Part shown: in pieces, positions 24,152-33,923 of the stretch
How positions within the stretch are numbered: position 1 is the first letter of the stretch
Layout: each line of letters opens with the position of its first letter
Assembly (NCBI GenBank): GCA_029256485.1
Contig: JAQSXU010000019.1
Location: 1-49,308 of the forward strand
Source: Clostridiaceae bacterium
GTDB lineage: Bacteria; Bacillota_A; Clostridia; Clostridiales; Clostridiaceae
Direction: 5' to 3'
DNA length: 49,308 nucleotides
Notes under the pieces: model-generated
Databases searched by the model: none
Told to the model about the DNA's origin: nothing
What the model saw: the letters and a program-made list of their open reading frames with translations, nothing else
Translations under genes and position numbers: made by a program

Positions 24152-26602
24152 ATGAGTAAAAAGATTTTAATTGTAGGCGGAGTTGCTGGGGGAGCTTCAA
24201 CGGCAGCAAGACTTAGAAGACTGGATGAAAACGCTGAAATAATAATGTTTGAGAGAGGAGAGTATATTTCCTTTGCCAATTGCGGACTTCCTTATTACAT
24301 TGGAGAAACCATAAAGGATAGAAGTAACTTACTAGTTCAAACTCCTGAAGCAATGAGAAGTAGGTTTAAAATCGATGTAAGGGTAAACAGCGATGTGATT
24401 TCTATAGACACGGTTAATAAGAAGGTTAAAGTTAATTCTGTAGAAAAGGGAGAGTATGAGGAAAGTTATGATTACTTAGTTTTGTCACCGGGCGCAAAGC
24501 CAATAAAACCGCCTATCGAGGGAATAAATAATCCAAGAATATATACACTTAGGAATGTTCCAGATACAGATAAAATTAAGGCTTACATTGATAGCAATAA
24601 TGCAAAGAGCGCTGTAGTTATCGGAGGAGGATACATTGGAGTTGAAATGGCAGAAAACCTGAAAGAAAGAGGTTTAAATGTGGTTCTTGTAGAAGCTGCA
24701 CCACATATCTTGGCGCCATTTGACAGCGATATGGTAACAAATGCTGAAAAAGAACTTCAGGATAATGGAATTGGAATAATTTTAAATAATGGGGTTAAAT
24801 CCTTTAAGAAAAATGGAGAACAGGTAGAAGTTGTTCTGCAAAGCGGAACCAGCTTATGCTGTGATATGGTTATATTAGCTATTGGAGTAAAACCAGATAC
24901 TGATTTTATAAGAAATACATCAATAGAACTTGGACCAAAAGGACACATTGTTGTTGATGAGCATTTACAGACAAATGTCCATGGAGTATATGCTATTGGT
25001 GATGCCGTAGAGGTAGTGGATTATGTTAATAAAGGAAAGACTGCCATAGCTTTAGCAGGACCTGCAAATAAACAGGGAAGGATTGCTGCAGATAATATTT
25101 GTGAAATAAATTCAACCTATAAGGGAACTCAGGGAACAGCTATTATTAAAGTATTTGGATTAACAGGTGCTAGTACAGGAAACAATGAGAGAACATTAAA
25201 AGCTAAAGGAATACCATATAAGTTAATTTATGTTCATCCTCAGTCTCATGCAAGCTACTATCCAGCAGCAAGTCCTATATCACTTAAACTTATATTTAAT
25301 CATGAGGGAAAGGTTCTTGGAGCTCAAGCCTTTGGATATGATGGAGTAGATAAGCGAATTGACGATATTGCTGTAGTTATAAGGCTAGGTGGAACAATTT
25401 ATGATTTAGAAGAGCTAGAATTGGCTTATGCACCGCCCTTTAGTTCAGCAAAGGACCCAGTAAATATGGCAGGATTTACAGCAGAGAATGTACTAACAGG
25501 TAAGGTTGAAGCAATTACACCTATGGAAATTGAAAGTAGGGATAAGAACAATTCTATACTACTTGATGTAAGAGACCTCATTGAAACTGATAATGGAATT
25601 ATAGAAGGTGCATATAAAATACCAGTAAATTCCCTAAGAGAAAGAATGAATGAATTAGACAAAAGTAAGGAAATAATTATATACTGCCAGGTAGGCTTAA
25701 GAGGATATATAGCAGCTAGAATACTGTTAGCTAATGGATATAAGGTAAAGAATGTTACTGGTGGTTATAAGAGCTATTTAATGGGCAAATTCAAACCTGA
25801 TAGCATCAGCTCAATGCCTGGAGATAAAAAGAAAGAAAACAATAACTGCGTAAAAGAAAAAGAGACTGCAGCGGATGTAACCTTAGATGCCAGTGGGTTA
25901 TGCTGTCCTGGACCACTTATGAGAATAAACAATTGTGCAGAAACAATGGAAGTTGGGCAAATTATGAAGGTTACAGCTTCAGATGCTGGTTTTTACGAAG
26001 ATGTAAAGGCTTGGTGTGAGAGAACTAATAATGAATTAATCAGCAGATCTAAGGAAAATGGTTTAATCTCAGCTGTTATAAGAAAAGGCAAAAAGCCGGA
26101 AGTAACACCATCTAATAATTTTGCACCGGTAAGGGACGATAAAACCTTAGTGGTATTCAGCGGAGATTTAGATAAGGCCATTGCATCATTTATTATTGCT
26201 AATGGAGCTGCAGCAATGGGCAAAAAAGTAACAATGTTCTTTACATTCTGGGGCTTAAACATTTTAAGAAAGCCTGAAAAGGTTAATGTAAAAAAAGGAT
26301 TTATGGATAAAATGTTTGGAGCTATGATGCCAAGAGGAAGTAAGAAACTTAAGCTTTCAAATATGAATATGATGGGTATGGGAGCTAAAATGATCAGAAA
26401 GGTTATGAAGGACAAGAATATAAATTCCCTGGAGGAATTAATTCAATCAGCTATTGACAGCGGTATAGAAATAGTAGCTTGTCAAATGTCTATGGATGTA
26501 ATGGGACTAACAAAAGATGAGTTAATAGATGGAATAAAGATTGGTGGAGTTGGCTATTACCTTGGCCAAGCAGAGGATGCAAATGTTAATTTGTTTGTAT
26601 AA
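24152..26602 (+). CDS. Four-domain CoA-disulfide/persulfide reductase (CoADR-rhodanese-TusA-DsrE)
   Basis: An 816-residue fusion. Residues 1-445 are an FAD/NAD(P)H CoA-disulfide reductase (GGVAGGASTAARLRRLD, active-site SFANCGLPYYIG with Cys near 43, VIGGGYIGVEMAE). About 455-550 is a rhodanese (LLDVRDLIETDNGIIEGA, IIYCQVGLRGYIAA with the catalytic Cys). About 575-650 is TusA/SirA (LDASGLCCPGPLMRI). 665-816 is a DsrE/F-like domain (TLVVFSGDLDKAIASFIIA). Such fusions reduce CoA persulfide or polysulfide and pass sulfur between domains. It shares an operon with the ArsR regulator. Confidence 0.92.
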   Translation: MSKKILIVGGVAGGASTAARLRRLDENAEIIMFERGEYISFANCGLPYYIGETIKDRSNLLVQTPEAMRSRFKIDVRVNSDVISIDTVNKKVKVNSVEKGEYEESYDYLVLSPGAKPIKPPIEGINNPRIYTLRNVPDTDKIKAYIDSNNAKSAVVIGGGYIGVEMAENLKERGLNVVLVEAAPHILAPFDSDMVTNAEKELQDNGIGIILNNGVKSFKKNGEQVEVVLQSGTSLCCDMVILAIGVKPDTDFIRNTSIELGPKGHIVVDEHLQTNVHGVYAIGDAVEVVDYVNKGKTAIALAGPANKQGRIAADNICEINSTYKGTQGTAIIKVFGLTGASTGNNERTLKAKGIPYKLIYVHPQSHASYYPAASPISLKLIFNHEGKVLGAQAFGYDGVDKRIDDIAVVIRLGGTIYDLEELELAYAPPFSSAKDPVNMAGFTAENVLTGKVEAITPMEIESRDKNNSILLDVRDLIETDNGIIEGAYKIPVNSLRERMNELDKSKEIIIYCQVGLRGYIAARILLANGYKVKNVTGGYKSYLMGKFKPDSISSMPGDKKKENNNCVKEKETAADVTLDASGLCCPGPLMRINNCAETMEVGQIMKVTASDAGFYEDVKAWCERTNNELISRSKENGLISAVIRKGKKPEVTPSNNFAPVRDDKTLVVFSGDLDKAIASFIIANGAAAMGKKVTMFFTFWGLNILRKPEKVNVKKGFMDKMFGAMMPRGSKKLKLSNMNMMGMGAKMIRKVMKDKNINSLEELIQSAIDSGIEIVACQMSMDVMGLTKDELIDGIKIGGVGYYLGQAEDANVNLFV

Positions 26603-26604
26603 TA

Positions 26605-26637
26605 AAAAATTCCTAGCATAATTGCTAGGAATTTTTT
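26605..26637. terminator. Convergent terminator
   Basis: Stem AAAAATTCCTAGCA/TGCTAGGAATTTTT with a TAAT loop, used from both sides between the reductase and the DUF2225 gene. Confidence 0.88.
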
Positions 26638-27511
26638 ATCTTTTAAATAATTTTGAAAACAGGCCCTTTTTATCCTTATTATGTAATTCGTTTTCTTCCT
26701 CTTCCTCTTCTTTTCGTGCTTTTTCAGCTTCAGCTTCATCATATTTAATTAAATCTTTTTGGTCCCTGCACATTTCCTTAATTTTCTGCTTTGCTGCTGC
26801 TGATGTAATTACCTTGCTAAACCATGAAAGAGCTTCGTCATTTTTACCTATTCTTCTATTTAATTCACCAATTAAGTACATAACAGTAAATCTATCCATA
26901 CCATAAATAGGCATGTCCTCATTGAAATAAGCATCATCAAACCCTTCCTTAGCTTTTGTTAAGAAGAGTAATTCATTGTTTGTATCTTCTTTTACCCTGT
27001 ACATCCATGCGATTTTTAGGCATGTCATTGCTTTCATACTTGACTTTGAATCAATTGCCCAATAATTAAGCAATGCTAATTTATATCTCTCAATGGCTAC
27101 ATCCACATCATAGGTTTCTGGGTAATCTTTAGCAACCCATCTTTGAGAAATTTTTTCTTTAACCTGATCAATTTGATGATACTTAATTTTTTCAAAATCA
27201 GACTTTAAAGCCGCATACCCGCATTCATTGCAAATCCAGACATCATAAAAATATGGATTTACAAGGTTGTAAGAAACATAAAAGTCACTATGTTTTTTGC
27301 CAACTCTATATGCGGAGCTTTTCAATGCTTTTGCTTTAAATTTTGAACCACAAACAGGACAATCTACATCTCTGTTAAAAAGATAATCTTCTTCTGTTTT
27401 CTGTTTTTCTACTTTTTTCTTTGGATCTTCTTGTTTTTTATTGTATAAATCAAGACCTGCAGCGTCTTCAAAACCTAAATCCTCTAAGCCAGAAAAAATA
27501 TCCTTATTCAT
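26636..27511 (-). CDS. DUF2225 family protein with zinc ribbon
   Basis: A 291-residue cytosolic protein. The zinc ribbon has CPVC (about 52-55) and CNEC (about 94-97) pairs; the AYRVGKKHSDFYVSYNLVNPYFYDVWIC segment between them is typical of DUF2225. A helical, TPR-like part follows, and the tail is strongly charged (an EEEEEE run, then LFSKLFKR). No biochemical function is known to me. ATG at 27511 follows AGGTGATT; the upstream TTG overlaps that site. It is transcribed alone. Confidence 0.85.
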   Translation of the reverse strand: MNKDIFSGLEDLGFEDAAGLDLYNKKQEDPKKKVEKQKTEEDYLFNRDVDCPVCGSKFKAKALKSSAYRVGKKHSDFYVSYNLVNPYFYDVWICNECGYAALKSDFEKIKYHQIDQVKEKISQRWVAKDYPETYDVDVAIERYKLALLNYWAIDSKSSMKAMTCLKIAWMYRVKEDTNNELLFLTKAKEGFDDAYFNEDMPIYGMDRFTVMYLIGELNRRIGKNDEALSWFSKVITSAAAKQKIKEMCRDQKDLIKYDEAEAEKARKEEEEEENELHNKDKKGLFSKLFKR

Positions 27512-27692
27512 ATACAATCACCTACTATATAATATTATTATCTCTTATAAATTATATTATAACAAAAAAAATGGAAAAATGTATTATTTATTTATAGATA
27601 TATATTATAATATAATTATAATATATATTCAAATACCCCAAAACAAGGGTTTAAATATATTTATATTAATGTTTAGTAAAGGATGAATAATA

Positions 27693-28481
27693 ATGGCTAT
27701 TAGAGAATGGAAAACTTTTTTAATCCCATACGAGCAAGCAACTGAGGAATTAAAAGTTAAGTTCAGAAGTATAAGAACAGAATATAGAATGAAAAATGAA
27801 TATTCACCTATCGAATTTGTAACAGGAAGAGTTAAGGAAATTTCAAGTATGCTGGAAAAAGCCAATAAATTTAATATTCCATTGGACAGAATTGAATATG
27901 AAATGGAGGATATATCAGGCATTAGGATAATGTGCCAGTTTGTAGATGATATTGAAAAAGTTGTTGAGCTGGTAAGAAATAGAAAGGACATGCAGATAAT
28001 TTATGAAAAGGACTATGTAACTAATTATAAACAGAGCGGATACAGAAGTTATCATATTATAATAAGATATCCTATTAATATGGCCGAAGGACAGAAAAAC
28101 ATTTTAGCGGAATTACAAATAAGAACTCTAGCTATGAACTTTTGGGCCACAATAGAGCACTCACTAAATTATAAATACAAGCAGCAAATACCGGAAAATA
28201 TAAAATACAAGCTTAAGACTGCTGCAGATGCTGCTTTTCAACTGGATAACTTAATGTTAGAAATAAAAGATGAAATAAAAGATGCACAGAAGTTATTTGA
28301 GGTAAAGTCTAGCATAATATCAGATATTATGAATAATATTTTGTTTTTAGCATCTATAGGGAAAATACAAGAATCAAACAGATATCAGATACAGCTGAAT
28401 AAACTCATTGAACGAGGAGAAGTATCAGAGCTAAATAATCTAAAAGAAGCTACTAAAAAAACTTTAGACTTATATAAATAA
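27693..28481 (+). CDS. Small alarmone synthetase, (p)ppGpp synthase of the YjbM/RelP type
   Basis: A 262-residue single RelA/SpoT synthetase domain without hydrolase, TGS or ACT domains. Motifs: FVTGRVKEISSMLEKA, DISGIRIMCQFVDDIEKV, QSGYRSYHIIIRYP (ATP/GDP site) and AELQIRTLAMNFWATIEHSLNYK. The C-terminal 80 residues are helical, as in the tetrameric SAS proteins. It transfers pyrophosphate from ATP to GDP or GTP. An AT-rich leader of more than 150 bases lies upstream. Transcribed alone. Confidence 0.92.
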   Translation: MAIREWKTFLIPYEQATEELKVKFRSIRTEYRMKNEYSPIEFVTGRVKEISSMLEKANKFNIPLDRIEYEMEDISGIRIMCQFVDDIEKVVELVRNRKDMQIIYEKDYVTNYKQSGYRSYHIIIRYPINMAEGQKNILAELQIRTLAMNFWATIEHSLNYKYKQQIPENIKYKLKTAADAAFQLDNLMLEIKDEIKDAQKLFEVKSSIISDIMNNILFLASIGKIQESNRYQIQLNKLIERGEVSELNNLKEATKKTLDLYK

Positions 28482-28512
28482 GGATTAGGGGTGTTACCCC
28501 TAATCCTTATTT
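28480..28512. terminator. Convergent terminator between the alarmone synthetase and leuS
   Basis: Stem AAGGATTAGGGG/CCCCTAATCCTT with loop TGTTA and T-rich flanks on both strands; it overlaps the leuS stop. Confidence 0.88.
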
Positions 28513-30936
28513 AATAACTATATTTATAAGTCTGCCTTTAATAACTATAACTTTTACTACAGTTTTATTATCTATAAATGACTTAACATCTTGGTTTTCT
28601 AGTGCAGTTGCTTTGATATCCTCCTCTGACGAGTCAGAAGATACATTAATTCTTGCTTTAATTTTACCATTAACCTGTACAGCAATTTCTATTTCATCTT
28701 TTACCAGTGCCCTTTCATCATATTTAGGCCAAGATTCATTAAAAACTGAATATGGCATATCCATTGAATGCCATTGTTCTTCTGCAAAATGAGGAGCAAA
28801 TGGTGCAATTAATCTAATGAAATCAAGAATAGTTTCTTTTACTAAGGTAATATTTTTTACAGTTTCACTTTCGTATTTTGAAAGAGCATTAGTCAGCTCC
28901 ATCATTCTGGCAATACATGTATTAAACTGCATTTTCTCAGCATCTTCAGTAATAGACTTTATTGCATAATTTCTTACATAGTTTAAGTCCTTTTCTGCAT
29001 TATCAAAGGAATTCTTTGTGCTGGCTGAATCAAAATTCTTTAAACCATCAAGTACTCTTTCTATTCTTTCAATGAATCTTGATATTGATTTTATTCCATC
29101 GTCGCTCCAAGCTCCGCCAGTAGAATAATCAAATCCAAACATTAGATACATTCTGAATACATCAGCGCCATATTCATTTATATATTCATCTGGTGATATT
29201 GTATTTCCCTTTGATTTACTCATTTTTTGACCATCAGGACCAAGTATTAGTCCTTGATGCCTTAAGGATAAGAATGGTTCATCAAAGTTTAAATATCCCA
29301 TATCTCTTAAAGCTTTTGTAATAAATCTAGCATAAAGTAAGTGCATACATGCATGTTCTGGTCCGCCAACGTATTTGTCAACTGGAAGCATTTCATTAAT
29401 AATTTCTGAATCAAAGGCTTTAATGCTGTTTTTATTATCAGGGTATCTTAAATAATACCAGGATGAACATACAAATGTATCTAAAGTATCAGCTTCCCTA
29501 TGAGCCGGTCTGCCGCACCTAGGGCAGGTGGTTTTCATAAAATCTTCACTTTTTGCCAGTGGTGATTTACCATCTGGGGCAAATTCAACGTCATATGGCA
29601 GTTCAACTGGAAGTTGATCCTCTGGTATAGGAACTATACCGCAATGGTCGCAATATACTACTGGAATTGGAGCACCCCAGTATCTTTGTCTTGATACAAG
29701 CCAGTCTCTCAGTCTGTAGTTTATCTTCTTAGCTCCCAGTCCTAACAATTGAAGTTTATCTACTACTGCATTCTTTGCAGCTTCTCCAGATAGACCATTA
29801 AAATCACCGCTATTAGTCATGGCACCATATTCAGTGAATGGAAGTTCGCCGCCTTCTATAACTCTTATTATTGGTAAATTGTATTTAGTTGCAAAAGCAA
29901 AATCTCTTTCATCATGAGCAGGAACTGCCATTACTGCACCGGTTCCATAGGTGCTTAATACATAATCACCAATCCAAATTGGTACTTTTGTTCCATTAAT
30001 AGGATTTATAGCATAGCTTCCAGTGAATACTCCTGTTTTTTCTCTTGTTATGGACTGCCTTTCTATATCAGATTGCTTTTTAGTACTTTCCTTATAATCT
30101 TTTACAGCCTCTTTATAATCATCAGCAGTAATTTTATCAACAAGAGGACTTTCAGGAGCTAAAACTACATAAGTAACTCCAAAAAGTGTATCCACTCTTG
30201 TAGTGAAAACTTGAAATTCCAGGTCAGAATCTACTACTTTAAATGTAACTTCAGAACCGGTGGATTTTCCTATCCAATGTCTTTGCATAGCCTTAGTTTT
30301 TTCAGGCCAATCCAATTCATCTAGTTTCTGAAGAAGCTCTTCAGCATAATCTGTAATTTTTAAGAACCATTGGGTTAAATCCTTTTTTGTAACCTCAGTT
30401 CCACATCTTTCACAGCAATTATCAATTACCTGCTCATTAGCTAAAACCGTATTGCAGCTAGGACACCAATTTACAGGTGCTTTTTTTCTATAAGCTAACC
30501 CTTTTTCATAAAGTTTAAGAAAAACCCATTGAGTCCATTTATAGTATTCAGGGTTGCATGTGATAACTTCGTTATCCCAATTAAACATTGCTCCCATAGC
30601 TCTTAACTGTTTTTCCATAGTTTCAATGTTTTTTAATGTTGAATCCTTTGGATGAACGCCAGTTTTAATAGCATAGTTTTCTGCAGGCAATCCAAAAGCA
30701 TCAAATCCCATTGGCTGAAAAACATTATATCCCTGCATTCTTTTAAATCTAGCCCAAGAGTCTACAGGCCCATAATTAAACCAGTGACCAGCATGAAGCT
30801 TACTGCCTGATGGGTAGGAAAACATCTCTAGTACATATAGCTTTTTATCCATTTTATTTTTATCAAATTTGTATAAATTAGTTTCTTCCCATTTTTTTTG
30901 CCATTTCTCATCAATGGCAGTTCCGTACTTGCTCAT
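28507..30936 (-). CDS. leuS: Leucyl-tRNA synthetase
   Basis: An 809-residue class I synthetase that charges tRNA-Leu. HIGH motif in the form HAGHW near residue 49, zinc-type cysteine pairs around 158-180 (CPSC and CERC), CP1 editing domain at about 220-410 ([32 protein letters not shown]), [18 protein letters not shown] motif [10 protein letters not shown] near 575 and the tRNA-binding tail. The ATG follows AAGGAGAG. A T-box leader and a good promoter lie upstream, so expression should rise when tRNA-Leu is uncharged. Confidence 0.98.
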   Translation of the reverse strand: MSKYGTAIDEKWQKKWEETNLYKFDKNKMDKKLYVLEMFSYPSGSKLHAGHWFNYGPVDSWARFKRMQGYNVFQPMGFDAFGLPAENYAIKTGVHPKDSTLKNIETMEKQLRAMGAMFNWDNEVITCNPEYYKWTQWVFLKLYEKGLAYRKKAPVNWCPSCNTVLANEQVIDNCCERCGTEVTKKDLTQWFLKITDYAEELLQKLDELDWPEKTKAMQRHWIGKSTGSEVTFKVVDSDLEFQVFTTRVDTLFGVTYVVLAPESPLVDKITADDYKEAVKDYKESTKKQSDIERQSITREKTGVFTGSYAINPINGTKVPIWIGDYVLSTYGTGAVMAVPAHDERDFAFATKYNLPIIRVIEGGELPFTEYGAMTNSGDFNGLSGEAAKNAVVDKLQLLGLGAKKINYRLRDWLVSRQRYWGAPIPVVYCDHCGIVPIPEDQLPVELPYDVEFAPDGKSPLAKSEDFMKTTCPRCGRPAHREADTLDTFVCSSWYYLRYPDNKNSIKAFDSEIINEMLPVDKYVGGPEHACMHLLYARFITKALRDMGYLNFDEPFLSLRHQGLILGPDGQKMSKSKGNTISPDEYINEYGADVFRMYLMFGFDYSTGGAWSDDGIKSISRFIERIERVLDGLKNFDSASTKNSFDNAEKDLNYVRNYAIKSITEDAEKMQFNTCIARMMELTNALSKYESETVKNITLVKETILDFIRLIAPFAPHFAEEQWHSMDMPYSVFNESWPKYDERALVKDEIEIAVQVNGKIKARINVSSDSSEEDIKATALENQDVKSFIDNKTVVKVIVIKGRLINIVIK

Positions 30937-30973
30937 AATATCTCTCCTTGCATATTTTAGTGTTTTATTAAAA

Positions 30974-31011
30974 TAAAAAAAGCCTTCATCTCTGTATAAG
31001 AGACGAAGACT
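30974..31011 (-). terminator. T-box-controlled terminator of leuS
   Basis: On the minus strand: stem AGTCTTCGTCTC/GAGATGAAGGCT (with G-U pairs) and a seven-T tail, directly after the antiterminator sequence. Confidence 0.9.
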
Positions 31012-31195
31012 GTATTCCGCGGTACCACTCTAATTAAACCATAAATGGTTTCACTCACAGACTTTATCGAATCAACCCGTATCTGTTTCAGCAGATAAGC
31101 TCACAGGCAAGTTCATAAATTTCAAACACTGTTTTACACCAAACAACAGCTCTCTAAAGAATGAATAAATACTATTACTCCTGATCAAAGCATAA
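30974..31195 (-). promoter_or_regulatory. T-box leader of leuS
   Basis: Minus-strand leader with the conserved T-box AGAGTGGTACCGCGG ending near 31017, the stem I features GGAGTAATAG and AGAGAGC, and the terminator at 30974-31011. A CTT triplet (31111-31109) inside GAACTTGCC is a plausible leucine specifier codon, though I have not folded stem I in full. Uncharged tRNA-Leu pairing should favour antitermination. Confidence 0.93.
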
Positions 31196-31225
31196 TGATA
31201 TTATATTTAATCAAATTTTATTCTT

Positions 31226-31254
31226 ATTTTATATTAATGTTCAATTATTGTCAA
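31226..31254 (-). promoter_or_regulatory. Promoter of the leuS T-box leader
   Basis: On the minus strand: TTGACA (31254-31249), 17-bp spacer, TAAAAT (31231-31226). Transcription should start near 31219. Confidence 0.75.
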
Positions 31255-31258
31255 GAAA

Positions 31259-31672
31259 TTAATCTTTTTCAATGTTATATGTCCACTGATCTATACCTCC
31301 AAGTGAATACACATTATTATATCCAAGCTGCTCTAAGACTTCAGCAGCTTTCTCAGACCTTATTCCCCTTTGACAATAAACTATTATTTTTGTGGATTTA
31401 TTTATATTTTTATTTATAACTTCATCTTTTAAAATTTGAAGAGGAATATTTATGCTTTTAGGTATATGACCCTGTTTGTACTCGCTGGGAGTCCTTACAT
31501 CTATGATCAGAGCATCCAGGGAGGGTGTATTTATTATATCTTTTACTTCAATTGCAGTAATTTTTTTATAGGCTTTAACACTTTCACCAGGAAAAAGTAA
31601 ATTAGTAACTATTAATGAAATAGCTATTAAATAAAAGCAAAGTTTAAAATTAGTAGTATTATTGGAAAACAT
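31259..31672 (-). CDS. Exported or membrane-anchored rhodanese-domain protein
   Basis: A 137-residue protein. Residues 12-30 are a hydrophobic anchor or signal (FYLIAISLIVTNLLF). The rest is one rhodanese domain with LIIDVRTPSEYKQGHIPKSINIP and the active-site loop VYCQRGIRSEKAAE carrying the catalytic cysteine. The domain should lie outside the membrane, where it may move sulfane sulfur or act on thiols. ATG 31672 is chosen because the upstream GTG is part of the GAGGTG ribosome site. It is upstream of, but not co-transcribed with, leuS, which has its own promoter. Confidence 0.85.
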   Translation of the reverse strand: MFSNNTTNFKLCFYLIAISLIVTNLLFPGESVKAYKKITAIEVKDIINTPSLDALIIDVRTPSEYKQGHIPKSINIPLQILKDEVINKNINKSTKIIVYCQRGIRSEKAAEVLEQLGYNNVYSLGGIDQWTYNIEKD

Positions 31673-31782
31673 AAATTGCACCTCACTATAATTAAAGACT
31701 AAGTTACATTTATTACTAAATTTAACTTAATCCTATTATGTGTTGAGATGAAAAAAATATCCAAAAATCTAAAGGGTAAAAT

Positions 31783-31810
31783 AAAAAGCTCTTGAATTTC
31801 AAGAGCTTTT
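31783..31810 (-). terminator. Terminator of tRNA-Gln
   Basis: Stem AAAGCTCTTGA/TCAAGAGCTTT with an AAT loop and T-rich tail on the minus strand, right after the CCA end. Confidence 0.88.
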
Positions 31811-31884
31811 GGCTGCCCATGCTGGACTCGAACCAACAAATACCTGTTCCAGAGACAGGTGCCTTACCATTTGGCGAATGGGCA
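31810..31884 (-). tRNA. tRNA-Gln (anticodon CTG)
   Basis: Minus strand: acceptor TGCCCAT/ATGGGCA, discriminator G, encoded CCA, anticodon loop CTCTGGA giving CTG (codon CAG). The U1-A72 start is typical of bacterial tRNA-Gln. A CTG isoacceptor is the minor one in AT-rich genomes; the TTG one must be elsewhere. Confidence 0.93.
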
Positions 31885-31926
31885 TTATCATATCTACGAC
31901 ATAAACTATTATATCAAAGATAATAA

Positions 31927-32436
31927 TTATGTCAAGATTTTTTTGTATTTAGATAAATATGATATAAAGATAGTTAAAGCATAATCATATATCCAAAAAC
32001 TAACTTCACATAAAATAATGAGAATATAAATAGGATATTTCAATTTTATGCTGCCAATAAAAAATGATTTAATGATTAAACTGAAAATTAGTAATGACAA
32101 ATTGAAAAATACAAATTTTATTATTATCTCAAAAGGCAGTCTTCTAATTTTTTCAATAAAATATTTACATATGCCGTATATTCCAAAAAATAAGGCATAA
32201 GCTAAAACTGCAATGTTAAGTCCACTTATCAGAATTGATAATAAAGTGGTGGCTAAATAAACCATAATTGAAGTAAGAATATTAGTTGAAACTACTGCCA
32301 TTGGAATTAAAGCAGAGGCAATAATTAAAATAAAAGCTTTATTAATGGGAAAAAAATTACTCCCATATACGCATATAACACCAATAGCAGTGAGAATACC
32401 GCCTTTAGCAATATTCGAAGCATTATTTTTAGCCAT
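31927..32436 (-). CDS. Polytopic membrane protein, family not identified
   Basis: A 169-residue protein with five or six hydrophobic segments (about 15-32, 34-55, 56-80, 85-100, 113-131, 136-158) and few charges. The start is taken as ATG 32436 behind AAGGAGT. The pattern GGILTAIGVICVYGSNFFPINKAF at the N-terminus is reminiscent of S components of ECF transporters or DUF2232 proteins, but I cannot name it. It is last in the minus-strand cluster after the J-domain gene, with a gap of 26 bases. Confidence 0.7.
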   Translation of the reverse strand: MAKNNASNIAKGGILTAIGVICVYGSNFFPINKAFILIIASALIPMAVVSTNILTSIMVYLATTLLSILISGLNIAVLAYALFFGIYGICKYFIEKIRRLPFEIIIKFVFFNLSLLIFSLIIKSFFIGSIKLKYPIYILIILCEVSFWIYDYALTIFISYLSKYKKILT

Positions 32437-32462
32437 AAACACAACTCCTTTTAATGGGTATA

Positions 32463-33062
32463 TTAGCATCCAGTCATTCCGTTACATAAGCAATCGATAC
32501 AATATAAGGTTGCACATATATCACAAATGGAACTATCTCTTTGTGTATTAAAAGGCTGTCTGTAAGATTGGTTAGCATATTGAATTTTGGAAAGTGCTTC
32601 TCTATATTCTCTGTTTGTAGGATCCAAGTTACAGGCAGTTCCAATATTATTGTAGGCTGCATCATACCAGCCTTTTTGCATGTTTACTATACCCATTAAA
32701 TAATGCCACTGAGCATCACGTGTGTTAATACCGTTCAATTTACTTTCAGCTGATGAAAAGCTATTATTGTTTATATCCATACGAATGGACTGATAGATTG
32801 AATAATTGTCTGAGGAATAGTTTGTTGAAGAATAATTATCATAACTTGATGAAGAATTTCTATATGAATTGTCATTAGAATTTTTCATAAGATAATCATA
32901 TGCCTCATTTATTTCTCTCATTTTGTCTTCAGCAAGATCCTTTAATGGGTTATTACCGTATTGATCCGGATGATATTTTTTTGCAAGCTCCCTATAAGCT
33001 CTTTTTATTTCTTCTTTTGAAGCGTTCTCTTTAATCTCTAAAATTTCGTAGGGGTTTCTCAT
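32463..33062 (-). CDS. J-domain (DnaJ-like) protein with TPR-like region and cysteine-rich tail
   Basis: A 199-residue protein. Residues 3-62 are a J domain with the HPD motif ([14 protein letters not shown]), which stimulates Hsp70 (DnaK). Residues 62-90 are a Ser/Asn/Tyr linker. Residues 95-165 look like TPR helices ([35 protein letters not shown]). The C-terminal 20 residues hold six cysteines ([16 protein letters not shown]), suggesting metal binding. It lacks the DnaJ zinc finger and substrate domain, so it is not the general chaperone. Six bases separate it from the DUF5685 gene; the two are probably linked in function. Confidence 0.85.
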   Translation of the reverse strand: MRNPYEILEIKENASKEEIKRAYRELAKKYHPDQYGNNPLKDLAEDKMREINEAYDYLMKNSNDNSYRNSSSSYDNYSSTNYSSDNYSIYQSIRMDINNNSFSSAESKLNGINTRDAQWHYLMGIVNMQKGWYDAAYNNIGTACNLDPTNREYREALSKIQYANQSYRQPFNTQRDSSICDICATLYCIDCLCNGMTGC

Positions 33063-33068
33063 GGGTTT

Positions 33069-33920
33069 TCACTCCTTGTTTTTTACTTTATCCATTTTTT
33101 CAATTAGCCCTAAATTTAAAATATTATATAAAAGTTCTTTGTTCTTTTTCAAGGGAATTTTAGTTAGCTGATTTGCACACTGTCTTCCGCAATTTGTTAA
33201 TATAAAATCAATTCTTTTATCAATTAATTTTTTAAAAATATCATAGGGGTCATTGTTGACGTTGTAGCATGAATTAATTGCGTTAAACTTATGCCTTTCC
33301 ATATCCTTTTTTAAATCATCATATGCATCTATAATATAAATCCATTTCCCTAAATTATACCCAAGCCAATACAAATTCTCATGGTAGTTATCTAAATATG
33401 ATGATAATATTATACCAGTAATATCAGCAAAATTATGTGAAAGTTCATCTAAACTTTTGCCGGATGAATTTGATTCAAATGAATACAATTCATTCAGTTT
33501 ATCTTTAATTTTTATATCTATTATACTATATTTCTCAGGAAACTTATAAAAGAATTTGTGTAAAACTCTGCTAAATAATTTGCTCTTTATTTTGTTTTCA
33601 TCATTAACATCATCTATTAGTTTATAATAGGATAGGCAAACATTGCAAAATGCAGCATAGTTTAAGGCATCTGAATTAATAACAATAATTTTTTTTGTAA
33701 AAGGATGAATGATACATTTATGATTTTTGTATTCTATTTCTTTATCCTCTAAAGCATCAAGTAAAATAGCCAAAAATGTCATGTCATAATTTAAAGTAAG
33801 TCTAGGCAGATTTCCATAGTTTTTCTTAATACTTAAGCAAAGTCCGCAGTAGTATGCCTTAAATTTCTCAAAGTCTTTAATTTTTAGTTCCATTTTATAT
33901 GGGAAAACATATCCAAACAT
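33069..33920 (-). CDS. DUF5685 family protein
   Basis: A 283-residue protein starting MFGYVFPYKMELKIKDFEKFKAYYCGLC, the DUF5685 signature with a cysteine pair near residues 25-28. The rest is alpha-helical. GYNLGKWIYIIDAYDDLKKD (about 189-208) is an aspartate-rich helix like the second Asp motif of isoprenoid-synthase-fold enzymes; this likeness is my inference only. Cysteines recur at about 68, 92 and 95. It lies between the CYTH gene (four bases upstream) and the J-domain gene (six bases downstream). Confidence 0.72.
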   Translation of the reverse strand: MFGYVFPYKMELKIKDFEKFKAYYCGLCLSIKKNYGNLPRLTLNYDMTFLAILLDALEDKEIEYKNHKCIIHPFTKKIIVINSDALNYAAFCNVCLSYYKLIDDVNDENKIKSKLFSRVLHKFFYKFPEKYSIIDIKIKDKLNELYSFESNSSGKSLDELSHNFADITGIILSSYLDNYHENLYWLGYNLGKWIYIIDAYDDLKKDMERHKFNAINSCYNVNNDPYDIFKKLIDKRIDFILTNCGRQCANQLTKIPLKKNKELLYNILNLGLIEKMDKVKNKE

Positions 33921-33923
33921 AAT

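Noticed and set aside
25993..26415. Minus-strand 140-codon frame inside the CoA-disulfide reductase gene.
   Set aside because: Shadow of a well-supported coding frame; composition is that of an antisense strand.
27441..27686. Plus-strand frame upstream of the alarmone synthetase.
   Set aside because: It runs through the DUF2225 gene and an AT-rich leader, with residues dominated by Ile, Tyr, Asn and Lys; no ribosome site.
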